Assembly: GCA_963749035.1 (NCBI GenBank)
Contig: CAVVKW010000002.1
Coordinates: forward strand, 930,001-994,000
Direction of reading: 5' to 3'
DNA length: 64,000 nt
DNA from: CAVVKW01 sp963749035
GTDB lineage: Bacteria > Verrucomicrobiota > Verrucomicrobiia > Chthoniobacterales > JAATET01
Numbering within the stretch: position 1 is the first letter of the stretch; each line of letters starts with the position of its first letter. Both the position numbers and the translations under genes were made by a program. Under the pieces are notes generated by a model. The model had not been told where the DNA came from, ran no database searches, and saw only the letters and a list, made by a program, of their open reading frames with translations. Shown here in pieces: positions 25,818 through 35,188 of the stretch.

Positions 25818-27188
25818 ATGAAGGGCGATTTTCAGGAAGTCTGGGGTGGAATCTCGGCGATTGTTTTGCAGCGAATCAGCGCGGACGGATACTCCCGTTG
25901 GTTCAGTGAAATGGCGGTGACGGGCGACGATGGGGTGACCCTGACTCTCGCGGTCCCAAACCCGATCCATAAGTTTTTCATCGAGAGTAATTACCTCCCT
26001 CTTCTCCAGGACGCCGTCGGCGAGGTTCTGGGCTCCAGCCGCGAGATCATTCTCGAAGCACGCCAATCCGAAGACTCCGACGCGATGCCCCCGGTCGCCG
26101 CAAACGAGCACCCGCCAGCGAATACGAACCGAAACGCTCGGGTTCGTCACACGACCGGGATCGTTTCGCACGGTCTCAACCCGCGCAATACCTTCAACAA
26201 TTTTGTGGTAGGTTCGAACAATCAGTTCGGCTACGCCGCCGCGCAGGCCGTCGCTCAAGCTCCGTCGAAGACCTACAATCCGCTGTTCATCTTTGGCGGG
26301 AGCGGCCTGGGCAAAACGCATCTCCTCCAGGCAGTCGGCCACCACATCTTGGGAACCTGGAAGTCCTCGAAGGTTGTTTACATTTCCAGTGAACAATTCA
26401 CCAACGAGTTCATCGACGGCATCCAACACAGCAGCCTGTCGAAGTTTCGCGCGAAGTATCGACGCGCTGACGTCCTCATGATCGACGACATCCAATTCCT
26501 CGGCGGAAAGGAACGGTCGCAGGAAGAATTCTTCCACACGTTCAACGCGCTTTACGACGGTCACAAACAGGTGATCCTGTCGAGTGACCGGCCTGCGAGC
26601 GAAATCGAGAAGCTCGAGCACCGGCTGGTGACGCGTTTTGAGTGGGGAATGACGGCGGAGATCCAGCCGCCCGAGATGGAAACGCGAATTGCGATTCTCA
26701 AAAGCAAGGCCGAGACGCTGAACATCACGCTCGACTCATGGATTTTCGAGTTCCTGGCCGATCGAATCCGGAACAACGTTCGTCGCCTCGAGGGTGCCCT
26801 CATGCGCGTCGCCTCCTACTGCTCGCTGAGCGGCCGGACGGTGACTCGCGACGACATCGAGACGCTTCTTCGTGACGTTTTCCAGGAACAGGCGCGGCGG
26901 GCCGTGACGATCGATCAGATTCAGCGGAAGGTCGCCGAAACCTTCGATCTTCGGATCGCGGATATGACGAGCAAACGCCGCCTGGCGAGCATCGCCTTTC
27001 CCCGACAGATCGCGATGTATCTCGCTCGTGAAATGACGACGTCCACCCTGGCGGACATCGGCGACTCCTTCGGGGGTAAGGATCACGGGACCGTGATCCA
27101 CGCGGTGAAGCTCATTAAGAAAAGAATGGATTCAGACGAGCGCATCCGCCATCAGGTGCAGTCGCTCGAGACTCAGCTCTCCCGCTGA
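25818..27188 (+). CDS. dnaA: Chromosomal replication initiator protein DnaA
   Basis: A protein of 456 residues (461 from the alternative GTG 25803) with all DnaA domains: an N-terminal domain I (FQEVWGGISAIVLQRISADG), a variable linker (about 80-120) and the AAA+ core. The core starts at LNPRNTFNNFVVGSNNQFGY and has Walker A GGSGLGKTH (about 160-168) and Walker B VLMIDDIQFLGG. The C-terminal DNA-binding domain carries the signature SFGGKDHGTVIHAVK, in which KDH replaces the usual RDH. I chose ATG 25818 because GTG 25803 lies within a DnaA box. The 3' end overlaps the convergent DedA gene by 16 bases. Confidence 0.98.
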   Translation: MKGDFQEVWGGISAIVLQRISADGYSRWFSEMAVTGDDGVTLTLAVPNPIHKFFIESNYLPLLQDAVGEVLGSSREIILEARQSEDSDAMPPVAANEHPPANTNRNARVRHTTGIVSHGLNPRNTFNNFVVGSNNQFGYAAAQAVAQAPSKTYNPLFIFGGSGLGKTHLLQAVGHHILGTWKSSKVVYISSEQFTNEFIDGIQHSSLSKFRAKYRRADVLMIDDIQFLGGKERSQEEFFHTFNALYDGHKQVILSSDRPASEIEKLEHRLVTRFEWGMTAEIQPPEMETRIAILKSKAETLNITLDSWIFEFLADRIRNNVRRLEGALMRVASYCSLSGRTVTRDDIETLLRDVFQEQARRAVTIDQIQRKVAETFDLRIADMTSKRRLASIAFPRQIAMYLAREMTTSTLADIGDSFGGKDHGTVIHAVKLIKKRMDSDERIRHQVQSLETQLSR

Positions 27189-27808
27189 TTCTGCGTCAGT
27201 TCGCCGCGCGATCGCTGGCGACGGGTGCGGATCACCCGCGCGATCCAAAGGACGACGAGGCCACCAAGAACGATCGTGCCGACCGGCCCCAGAATGTTGC
27301 CAACTTTTTCGTAGTGCTCGCCCAGCTTCGCGCCAAGCCACGCGAGAACGCCGGTCCACAGCACGATTCCGGCAGCCGACACGCCGAGAAATTTCCAAAC
27401 CGGAACGTTGGCGATGCCGGCGGGGACGGAGATCAGCGACCGGAGCCCCGGCACGAGCCGGCACGCGAAGATCGCTTTCGAACCGTGCTGATCGAACCAC
27501 TTCTGAGCCCGATCCAAATCTTTCGGGCGCACGCCGAGCCACTCCCCTCGCCGCTCGACCCATCGTGCGATCCGTTCCCCACCCACCCACCGGCCCAGGT
27601 AGTAGAGTGGGAGCTGACCCAGCGTCGAACCGAGCGCGCCCGCGAAGATGACACCCCAGAGCGACAGCTTCCCGTTGGCTGCCTCGAATCCCGCCACCGG
27701 CATGATCAACTCCGACGGGATCGGGGGAAACACGTTCTCGAGGATCATCAGCAGCGCGATCCCGACGTAGCCCAGGGAGGAGATGAATTCGGTGATCCAG
27801 TCAGCCAT
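27173..27808 (-). CDS. DedA family membrane protein
   Basis: The 211-residue protein is a DedA/VTT-domain transporter, a family linked to undecaprenyl phosphate or phospholipid flipping. It contains SLGYVGIALLMILENVFPP and IPSELIMPVAGF (acidic Glu in the first reentrant loop), LGQLPLYYLGRWVG and ACRLVPGLRSLISVPAG, which holds the conserved Arg. Four or five hydrophobic segments are visible. ATG 27808 is used; an upstream extension has no membrane-protein character. Its 3' end overlaps that of dnaA. Confidence 0.93.
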   Translation of the reverse strand: MADWITEFISSLGYVGIALLMILENVFPPIPSELIMPVAGFEAANGKLSLWGVIFAGALGSTLGQLPLYYLGRWVGGERIARWVERRGEWLGVRPKDLDRAQKWFDQHGSKAIFACRLVPGLRSLISVPAGIANVPVWKFLGVSAAGIVLWTGVLAWLGAKLGEHYEKVGNILGPVGTIVLGGLVVLWIARVIRTRRQRSRGELTQNQRES

Positions 27809-27929
27809 CGATAAATTTCTTCGTGTCTCGGTCCGCCTCGGGTCGTGGGAAGCTCCGCTCACAAAACCAAGGTGCAAATAGCAAAATTGCCGACTTGCTT
27901 CGTTCCGGCGTCCTCATATCTTCGTCGGC

Positions 27930-28451
<522 letters not shown>

Positions 28452-28536
28452 ATGGTCCGGACCCACTCCCGCTCAGTCGAACTTACCCGCACTGACGTCC
28501 GCTCGGCTCGAACGGCGGAAAATCGTTAGAGAAATC

Positions 28537-29193
28537 ATGGATAACAAGATTCAGGAAAAATTTCCGGACGTGGTCCTCGAGGTCAAGGAGTTCCGCGGGG
28601 AAACCTCGATCAGCGTGAAGCCGACGGCGCTCCACGGCGTCCTCAGCCACTGCAAATCCGCGCTGGGCTTCGACTACCTCCTCGACATCACGAGCATCGA
28701 TCACTTCGAAACCGAGCCTCGCTGGGAAATCGTTTACGAGCTCTATTCCCTGGCGACCCACGGTCATCTGCGGATCAAAATTCAGCTCGAAGAAGACAAC
28801 AACGACGCGCCCACCATCTCGGATCTCTGGCCGACGGCCGATTGGCACGAGCGGGAGATTTTCGACATGATGGGTATTCGCTTCACCGATCATCCAGACC
28901 TTCGCCGCATTCTCATGTGGGACGGGTATCCGTTCTATCCGCTCCGGAAGGACTTTCCGCTCGAAGGCAAGCCGAGCGACGTGCCGGAGGTCGCTTTCAC
29001 CGACGTCGCGCCACTCGCCGGCGGCCCTTTCGTGACCGTGCCCGTCCCGGGCAACACGCAGGCTCGCGAACCGCGCGCCCGCCGACCCGGGGAACTGGCG
29101 CGCGACGCGGAACGCCTCGATCCGCACGATAACGCTTTGTCACAGCCAGATCGGGATTCTTCGGAGGCGGAGAAGCCGGGCCCGCAGCCTTGA
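28537..29193 (+). CDS. nuoC: NADH-quinone oxidoreductase subunit C
   Basis: The 218-residue product is the 30-kDa subunit of complex I. Its signature ADWHEREIFDMMGIRFTDHP followed by DLRRILMWDGYPFYPLRKDF is intact. About 45 residues after the conserved core (from about 174) form a disordered, Arg/Pro/Asp-rich tail not found in most NuoC proteins. The gene is not fused to nuoD, unlike in E. coli. ATG at 28537. Its stop overlaps the TTG of the ribonuclease D gene, so the two are probably cotranscribed. Confidence 0.95.
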   Translation: MDNKIQEKFPDVVLEVKEFRGETSISVKPTALHGVLSHCKSALGFDYLLDITSIDHFETEPRWEIVYELYSLATHGHLRIKIQLEEDNNDAPTISDLWPTADWHEREIFDMMGIRFTDHPDLRRILMWDGYPFYPLRKDFPLEGKPSDVPEVAFTDVAPLAGGPFVTVPVPGNTQAREPRARRPGELARDAERLDPHDNALSQPDRDSSEAEKPGPQP

Positions 29194-30287
29194 TCTCGTC
29201 CGAAGAAGCCCTCGGTGAATTCGTCGAGGGGCTGAAGGCTCATCCGGTCGTCGCGCTGGACACCGAAGCCGACAGCCTGCACTGCTACTTCGAGAAGCTG
29301 TGCCTGATCCAGGTCAGCACGGCGGACGGCCACGATCTGGTCGATCCGCTTGCCGACGTCTCGCTTCAGCAATTTTTCGATGTCTTCACTGATCGGCGGG
29401 TGATCTTCCACGGCGCGGATTACGACCTCCGGATGCTCCGCAAGTCGGGGACCTTCGAGCCCGGCGAGATTTTCGACACCATGATCGCCGCTCGCCTCTG
29501 CGGATTCGACGCGTTGGGATACTCGGCGCTCGTGGAAAGATACTTCTCGGTGAAACTGTCCAAGTCGTCGCAGAAGGCAAATTGGGCCATTCGTCCGCTT
29601 CCCGACCAGATGGTGGAATACGCGATGAACGACACGCGCTACCTGCTCAAGATCTGCGAGGAATTAGAGAGCGAGATCCGGCGGCTGGATCGTTGGGAGT
29701 GGTTCCGCGAATCGATCGAGCGCGTGAACATTGCTTCGCGCGAGATCAAAGAGCGCGACGAAGACATGGTCTGGCGGATCTCCGGGTCCGCCCGCCTGTC
29801 TGCGCGAGCGCAATCCGTGCTGCGGGTGTTGTGGTTCTGGCGCGACGCGGAGTCGCGGGCCTGGGACCGACCGCCCTTCCACGTCATGGGCAACAACGAC
29901 CTGCTCACGGTCTCCGAGAAAGTCAGCCGCGGGGAGGCTTTCTCAACCCCCCGACTAACCAACAAACGCCGCCGAAGTTTTGACGTCGCGCTCGCCCTTG
30001 CCCTCCAGGTTCCAGAATCCGAGTGGCCGAAGCCGGTCCGTAAACGCGGGCGCCGACGGACCCAGGAACAGCTCGACCGCTTCGATGAATTGAAGGTCGT
30101 CCGCGACCGCGCCGCCGGGAATCTGAACCTGGATCCATCCATCATCGCCTCCCGCGGGGCCCTGGAAGCCGTGTCGGTCGCTGAAGACAGCGACGCTCTC
30201 ATGTCCTGGCAGCGGGAATTGATCGGACTGGCGGCCAGGAACGGTGCTCCCGCAAACGGCGAATCCAGTTCGGACTCAGCTCGTTGA
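29190..30287 (+). CDS. rnd: Ribonuclease D
   Basis: The 365-residue 3'-5' exonuclease has the DEDDy catalytic set: Asp24 and Glu26 in ALDTEADSL, Asp79 in FHGADYDLRML, and Tyr144 with Asp148 in VEYAMNDTRYLL. A C-terminal HRDC region (about 205-290) is present, as in tRNA-processing RNase D. It starts at TTG 29190 in a four-base overlap with nuoC. The role would be 3' maturation of tRNA and other stable RNAs. Its end overlaps the convergent AI-2E family permease gene by 12 bases. Confidence 0.94.
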   Translation: MISSEEALGEFVEGLKAHPVVALDTEADSLHCYFEKLCLIQVSTADGHDLVDPLADVSLQQFFDVFTDRRVIFHGADYDLRMLRKSGTFEPGEIFDTMIAARLCGFDALGYSALVERYFSVKLSKSSQKANWAIRPLPDQMVEYAMNDTRYLLKICEELESEIRRLDRWEWFRESIERVNIASREIKERDEDMVWRISGSARLSARAQSVLRVLWFWRDAESRAWDRPPFHVMGNNDLLTVSEKVSRGEAFSTPRLTNKRRRSFDVALALALQVPESEWPKPVRKRGRRRTQEQLDRFDELKVVRDRAAGNLNLDPSIIASRGALEAVSVAEDSDALMSWQRELIGLAARNGAPANGESSSDSAR

Positions 30288-31409
30288 GGCGTTCTCCTCG
30301 GATCCCTCTCCGCCGATGAAAGCGCCGATGCCGTTGAGCCCGTCGACGTGGTCGCAGACGATTTTGATCACCGCGAGTATCGGGACCGCCAGGAGCGCGC
30401 CGGGAACGTTCCAGAGCCAGGCCCAGAACATGATGGAGATGAACACCACTACCGGGTTCAACGTGAGGAAACGGCTGACGACCATCGGCGTGATGAGGTT
30501 TCCTTCGATCACGTTGGCGAGGACGTAGATCGCCGGGAGGGCCAACGCCTGCGTCGGCTCGGCAAAGGTGAGCAGACCAATGACCAGTGAAGCCAGAGCT
30601 CCAATCAGCGCACCGACGTAAGGAACGTAGTTGAGGACGAACGCGAGGACCCCCCAAAGGATCGCGTTACCAAAACCCAGAAACCAGGCGGATGCCCCAA
30701 TCACAACGCCGAGCCCCAGATTGACGATGGTGATCGCACCCAGGTAGCGGGAAATGCGGTGCTCGATCTCGTGAGCAATCTCGACCGTCCGACGCTTGTC
30801 TTCGAATCTCGGTGAGAGCCGCACGATCTTCCTCAGGAACGTGTCGCCGGAAGCGAGCAGGAAATAGAGCAGAATGAACATGAACGTCACGTTCGCGAGA
30901 AAAACGGGCGTCTGTTCCATCAGGAAGCCGCTCCACGACGGGGTCTGAACTTTGACGACCTGGGTTTCTCCGTCGGTATTGCCACTCGCCATTTCTTCGA
31001 CTTGCTCCGAAGCCTCGGCGATTTGGGCGAACGGCCCGCGGAGAGCTTCAAACTGGCTTTTGAGGTCCGGGATCCGCGAGGGGATCGCCTGCACCCAGTC
31101 GCTGGCCGGCTGAATCGCGAACACGACGGCGAGGGCCAGCACCCCGACCAGCGTCATGAGAACGACTCCCGCGCCCAGAGCGGTAGGAATGCGCAACGCG
31201 GAGCGTAGAAAGCGAACCGCTGGTGCGAGCAGTAAACTGAGCAACGTCGCCAGGATGAGGGGTAGAATCAGCGCGCGGGCGAAATACAGCGTGTAGAAAA
31301 CGCCGAGAAGCGTCAGAAGGATCGTGCACGTCCTCACAACCCGCCCGGAAACGAGATCAACCTTCTCCTCCGCGGGCGGCAACGTTTCGGTTGTTTCGGG
31401 GGTAGGCAT
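30276..31409 (-). CDS. AI-2E family (PerM/UPF0118) transporter
   Basis: A 377-residue protein with 7-8 hydrophobic helices. The family pattern is clear: TILLTLLGVFYTLYFARALI near the N terminus, a hydrophilic middle region (about 105-150), and the conserved VLNYVPYVGALIGALASL and VIEGNLITPMVVSRFLTLNP, the latter being the PerM hallmark. Members export a range of small molecules including autoinducer-2 or act as sodium/proton antiporters. The substrate is not predictable. ATG 31409. It is 57 bp downstream of glpK on the same strand and may be cotranscribed with it. Confidence 0.93.
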   Translation of the reverse strand: MPTPETTETLPPAEEKVDLVSGRVVRTCTILLTLLGVFYTLYFARALILPLILATLLSLLLAPAVRFLRSALRIPTALGAGVVLMTLVGVLALAVVFAIQPASDWVQAIPSRIPDLKSQFEALRGPFAQIAEASEQVEEMASGNTDGETQVVKVQTPSWSGFLMEQTPVFLANVTFMFILLYFLLASGDTFLRKIVRLSPRFEDKRRTVEIAHEIEHRISRYLGAITIVNLGLGVVIGASAWFLGFGNAILWGVLAFVLNYVPYVGALIGALASLVIGLLTFAEPTQALALPAIYVLANVIEGNLITPMVVSRFLTLNPVVVFISIMFWAWLWNVPGALLAVPILAVIKIVCDHVDGLNGIGAFIGGEGSEENASTS

Positions 31410-31466
31410 CTCGGGACTGTTATCGGATCTCGATCCCCTCTCGCGCGCCCCAGCTTATCGACCAGC

Positions 31467-32966
31467 TCAATCGTCGGGATCAGCCCATCCGCCCGCCCGC
31501 GCGAGCGCTTTGTTCCAACCCGCTCTTAATTTCGCCATCTCGTCCGCGGAACGTTCCGGTTCGAAGGTTCGGTCGACCTCCCATTGCTCGGCGAGCTCCC
31601 GCCGATCGTTCCAGAATCCCACGGCGAGTCCGGCCAGATACGCGGCTCCCAACGCCGTGGTCTCCGTGATCTTCGGACGGACGACGGGCACCTGCAGCAG
31701 GTCGGCTTGAAATTGCATCAAGAGGTCATTCGCCGAAGCGCCACCGTCGACGCGCAGCTCCTCGAGTTGAATGCCGGAGTCGCGCTCCATCGCCTTGAGA
31801 ACGTCGTAAGACTGGTAGGCGATCGATTCGAGTGCGGCTCGAGCGATGTGGCTCGCGTTCGATCCCCGCGTGAGACCGGCGAGCGTCCCGCGGGCGTAGG
31901 CGTCCCAGTGCGGCGCGCCCAAGCCAGCGAAGGCGGGCACGAGATACACTCCGCCGTTGTCGGTGACCTTGCCGGCGAGTGATTCCACGTCGGCCGACTC
32001 GCGAATGATTCCCAAACCATCACGCAGCCACTGCACGATGGCACCACCGATGAAGATGCTTCCCTCGAGCGCGTATTCCGTCCGCTCTTTCACCCGCCAA
32101 GCCGCGGTCGTCAGAAGTTGATTGGTCGACTCGGTCGGCTTATCGCCGGTCTGCATGAGCAGGAAGCAACCGGTCCCGTAGGTATTTTTTGCCATACCGG
32201 GTCGGAAACAGGTCTGCCCAAACAGCGCCGAATTTTGGTCGCCAGCCATTCCGGCGATCGGCACGCCGGACAAAAACGTGTGGCAGCTCGCCTCGCCATA
32301 GACTTCGCTCGAACCGCGCACTTCCGGGAGCAGCGACCGAGGAATCCCGAGGATCTCCAGCAGATCGTCGTCCCATCGATGCTCGTGAATGTTGTAGGCC
32401 AGCGTGCGGGCGGCGTTGGATTCGTCGGTCACGTGCACGTCACCTTCCGTCAGATTCCAAACCAGCCAGCTGTCGATGGTGCCAAAGGCAAGTTCACCCG
32501 CCTCAGCTCGTGCGCGAGCTCCGTCGACGTGATCGAGGATCCAGGCGATTTTCGTTCCCGCAAAGTATGGATCGATCAAAAGACCCGTCTTGTCGACGAA
32601 CGTCCTGGCATGCCCGTCGGACTTCAGCCGGTCGCAGGCCTTGGCCGTGCGGCGATCCTGCCACACGATTGCGTTGTAGATCGGGCGTCCGCTTTTCCGA
32701 CTCCAGATCACGGTCGTTTCCCGCTGGTTCGTGATCCCGATCGCCATGACGTCCCGGCTCGAAAGCCGACCGGCGGACAGTGCTTCGACCGCCACGCTGA
32801 TCTGCGAAGACCAAATGTCGTCCGGGTCGTGCTCGACCCAGCCTGGCCGCGGGAAGATCTGGCGGAATTCTTTTTGCGCGGTGTGGAGAATCGAGCCGTC
32901 GTGATCGAACACGATCGCTCGCGAACTCGTGGTGCCCTGATCGAGAGCGAGAATGATCTTCTTCAT
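31467..32966 (-). CDS. glpK: Glycerol kinase
   Basis: The 499-residue protein matches glycerol kinase of the FGGY family, which makes glycerol-3-phosphate from glycerol and ATP in the cytosol. The phosphate loop ALDQGTTSSRAIVFD (residues 7-21), the family-specific QKEFRQIFPRPGWVEHDP, GITNQRETTVIW, and FAGLGAPHWDAYARG with DGGASANDLLMQFQADLL are all present. No glpD, glpF or regulator is adjacent. ATG 32966. The likely job is glycerol uptake for phospholipid synthesis or catabolism. Confidence 0.97.
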   Translation of the reverse strand: MKKIILALDQGTTSSRAIVFDHDGSILHTAQKEFRQIFPRPGWVEHDPDDIWSSQISVAVEALSAGRLSSRDVMAIGITNQRETTVIWSRKSGRPIYNAIVWQDRRTAKACDRLKSDGHARTFVDKTGLLIDPYFAGTKIAWILDHVDGARARAEAGELAFGTIDSWLVWNLTEGDVHVTDESNAARTLAYNIHEHRWDDDLLEILGIPRSLLPEVRGSSEVYGEASCHTFLSGVPIAGMAGDQNSALFGQTCFRPGMAKNTYGTGCFLLMQTGDKPTESTNQLLTTAAWRVKERTEYALEGSIFIGGAIVQWLRDGLGIIRESADVESLAGKVTDNGGVYLVPAFAGLGAPHWDAYARGTLAGLTRGSNASHIARAALESIAYQSYDVLKAMERDSGIQLEELRVDGGASANDLLMQFQADLLQVPVVRPKITETTALGAAYLAGLAVGFWNDRRELAEQWEVDRTFEPERSADEMAKLRAGWNKALARAGGWADPDD

Positions 32967-33189
32967 GGGGGTAAAACGGTGGGTCCGAGGGCGGGTCCGA
33001 GGTTTCCTCAGACAATAAGCAGAAGGATTTCACGCTCGAGTCGTTTGACGACACCTGCGGGCCCGGATGTGTTCAAAAAAAATCTGAAATATTTATTGCT
33101 CCTCGTTTGAAACTGACGTAATTCCCGCTCTTGCAATGCCTAATAAAGGCTTGGACACGATACATCCCTTAACCTAATCAAAATCTGTA
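32967..33189. promoter_or_regulatory. Divergent intergenic region between glpK and the small outer-membrane barrel gene
   Basis: The right portion (about 33060-33189) is A+T rich and must contain the promoter of the barrel protein gene; the left part serves glpK. A small hairpin GCCTAATAAAGGC lies at 33138-33150. No -35/-10 pair with good spacing was found. Confidence 0.4.
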
Positions 33190-33753
33190 ATGAAAAAATT
33201 TATCACCGTTTTGAGTGTCGCGGCTTCCTGCGCACTGGCCACGTCCTTCGCGGGCGTTGAATACAGCGATTCCAAATCGTTCAAAGAGAAAGTCATCTAC
33301 GAACCCGAAGAAATCTGCTACTTCCGCGACACGGAATTCCAGATCGACGCGTTTGGCGCGTTCATCGGAGCTCCTTTCGATGGCGGTTTCCAGGAGTTCG
33401 GCAACACGCTGAACACCGGTGTCGGTGGCGGCGGTGGCTTTAACGTCTTCTTCGCTCGTTACTTCGGTTTGGGTGTGGAAGGTCTCTGGTATGGAAACGG
33501 CGGTGCTGCTGAACACATGTTCATCGGTAACTTCTTTGTCCGTTACCCGATCTGCGAATGGAACCTCGCGCCCTACATCATGGCGGGCGGCGGCGTTGGC
33601 TTCGACCACGTCACCATCGGCTTCGGCCACGTCGGACCCGGTATCGAGTATCGCTTCACTGAGAACATCGGTGTCTTCACCGACACTCGCTGGTTCTACG
33701 GTGCTCCGGACAACGCTCTCGTGACTCGCGCTGGCGTTCGCGTCGCGTTCTAA
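33190..33753 (+). CDS. Small outer-membrane beta-barrel protein
   Basis: The 187-residue protein has a signal peptide (FITVLSVAASCALATSFAG) and then alternating hydrophobic strands separated by Gly-rich turns, ending in a C-terminal aromatic residue (ALVTRAGVRVAF). The pattern predicts an eight-strand OmpA/OmpX-type barrel without a peptidoglycan-binding domain. Codons favour those of highly expressed genes (GGT, GAA, AAC, CGT), suggesting an abundant protein. It is followed by a strong terminator at 33781-33833. No specific function can be assigned. Confidence 0.8.
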   Translation: MKKFITVLSVAASCALATSFAGVEYSDSKSFKEKVIYEPEEICYFRDTEFQIDAFGAFIGAPFDGGFQEFGNTLNTGVGGGGGFNVFFARYFGLGVEGLWYGNGGAAEHMFIGNFFVRYPICEWNLAPYIMAGGGVGFDHVTIGFGHVGPGIEYRFTENIGVFTDTRWFYGAPDNALVTRAGVRVAF

Positions 33754-33780
33754 GTCGCGACTTCCAGCGAATACCTCTTT

Positions 33781-33833
33781 CGCGCGCGCATCAGGCGAGT
33801 CTAAGCTCGGTCGGATGCGCGCGCGTTTTTTTT
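33781..33833 (+). terminator. Rho-independent terminator overlapping the next gene's start codon
   Basis: A 12-bp perfect stem pairs CGCGCGCGCATC (33781-33792) with GATGCGCGCGCG (33814-33825), loop 33793-33813, and is followed directly by eight Ts (33826-33833). This is the strongest terminator-like element in the window and lies 27 bp after the barrel protein stop. The start codon of the following gene is inside the right arm (33815-33817). Confidence 0.85.
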
Positions 33834-35176
33834 GGATCACCGCTGTCGTTGTTCTCGTCCTCCTCGCCGTCGCGGCGGTCGGTCTGAACGGCTGGGTCTC
33901 CTCCTACCTTCGGAGCTCGGAGTTCCGCGAGCTCATCGAAGCCCGGACCTCGGAAGCTCTGCGGGCCGAGACGACCCTTTCGCCCCTTGTCTGGTCGGGC
34001 TCGTCCGTTTTTTCCGAACAACTCGCTTCCGGCGGCACTCCGGGCTCACCGCTCAGTTCACTCGAAGCGAAACAGCTCCGCGCGAACGTCAACTGGCGTT
34101 CCATCTTCGACGGAGCTTGGAGGATCGAGCGGCTCGACGTCACCCGCCTCGACGCTCGCGTCCGTCGCTCCGACGGAAACGGAAGTCGCCTCACCGACCT
34201 TCCGGCGACTCCCGCAACCACCCGAAAAGCCGCGCCATGGCGCAGCTGGTTGCCGAACCGTTTCGAAATTGGCGAAGTCGTCGTGCAGGACGCCAACCTT
34301 ACGGTTCCAGACGCGGCGTCGCTCCGCCGAACTGAACTGACCGTTCGGCCCGACGGCAGTGGCTGGACGTTCGACGGCCGGGGCGGCGAGGTCGATCTCG
34401 CGCAGCTTCCCGGCCTGACCATCGAGCAATTCCGGCTCCGCCTTCAGGAGGATGTCTGGTTTCTGACCGAAGCCTCCCTGCGCCGCGGCGAGGCGGGACG
34501 CATCGAGCTCTCCGGTGAAATCGGGGGGCCGAGGCAGCCCGTCAATCTGCGCGCCGAGTGGAATCAGCTCGAAGCGCGCGACCTGCTCGACAACGTCTGG
34601 AGAGAGCGCCTCCAAGGTCAGGTCGCCGGCGTGGCAGACTTCACCGGTGGCGGAGGCAAGCCGATCCGGACGGCTGGGCGATACGTTGTGACCGAAGGCT
34701 CGCTCGAAGGCATTCCGATGCAGCGGCAGATCGCCCGCTTCACCCGATCGCCACAGTTCGAGCGCATCCCGCTCCACGAGTGGTCGGGCGATTTCGTCGT
34801 CGAGGAGGGGGCCACCACCGTCGAGAATTTCGTCCTCGAATCGCGCGGCCTCGTGAAGTTGACCGGCCGGATCCAGATCGACGCCGACCAATCGCTGCGC
34901 GGAACGCTCCGCATCGGTCTGACACCCCAGACGTTGCACTGGCTCCCGGGCTCGCGCGAGCGCGTGTTCACCGACTCGGAGAATGGCTACCTGTGGACCG
35001 ATCTTGAGGTCGGTGGGACGGTCGAGAACCCGACGGAGGACTTGTCCGATCGCCTGATCGCCGCGACGGCGGAGGAAGTGATCGACGCCGGGGTTCAGTT
35101 GATCGACGAGGCCCCCGACCGCGCCCGGGACGCGGTGAAGGACATCTACGATCTCTTTTCACCCCTGCTCCGCTGA
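33815..35176 (+). CDS. AsmA-like envelope protein
   Basis: A 453-residue protein with an N-terminal membrane anchor (FFWITAVVVLVLLAVAAVGL). A long periplasmic region of alternating beta strands follows, with repeated patterns such as IGEVVVQDANLTVPD, resembling AsmA/TamB-type lipid-transport bridge proteins. The C-terminal DUF3971/AsmA2-like segment includes VENFVLESRGLVKLTGRIQI and LRIGLTPQTLHWLPG. Its first codons coincide with the terminator of the preceding gene. It converges on serS with a 12-bp gap. Family assignment is from pattern and is moderate. Confidence 0.7.
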   Translation: MRARFFWITAVVVLVLLAVAAVGLNGWVSSYLRSSEFRELIEARTSEALRAETTLSPLVWSGSSVFSEQLASGGTPGSPLSSLEAKQLRANVNWRSIFDGAWRIERLDVTRLDARVRRSDGNGSRLTDLPATPATTRKAAPWRSWLPNRFEIGEVVVQDANLTVPDAASLRRTELTVRPDGSGWTFDGRGGEVDLAQLPGLTIEQFRLRLQEDVWFLTEASLRRGEAGRIELSGEIGGPRQPVNLRAEWNQLEARDLLDNVWRERLQGQVAGVADFTGGGGKPIRTAGRYVVTEGSLEGIPMQRQIARFTRSPQFERIPLHEWSGDFVVEEGATTVENFVLESRGLVKLTGRIQIDADQSLRGTLRIGLTPQTLHWLPGSRERVFTDSENGYLWTDLEVGGTVENPTEDLSDRLIAATAEEVIDAGVQLIDEAPDRARDAVKDIYDLFSPLLR

Positions 35177-35188
35177 CCGGAGCACCGA

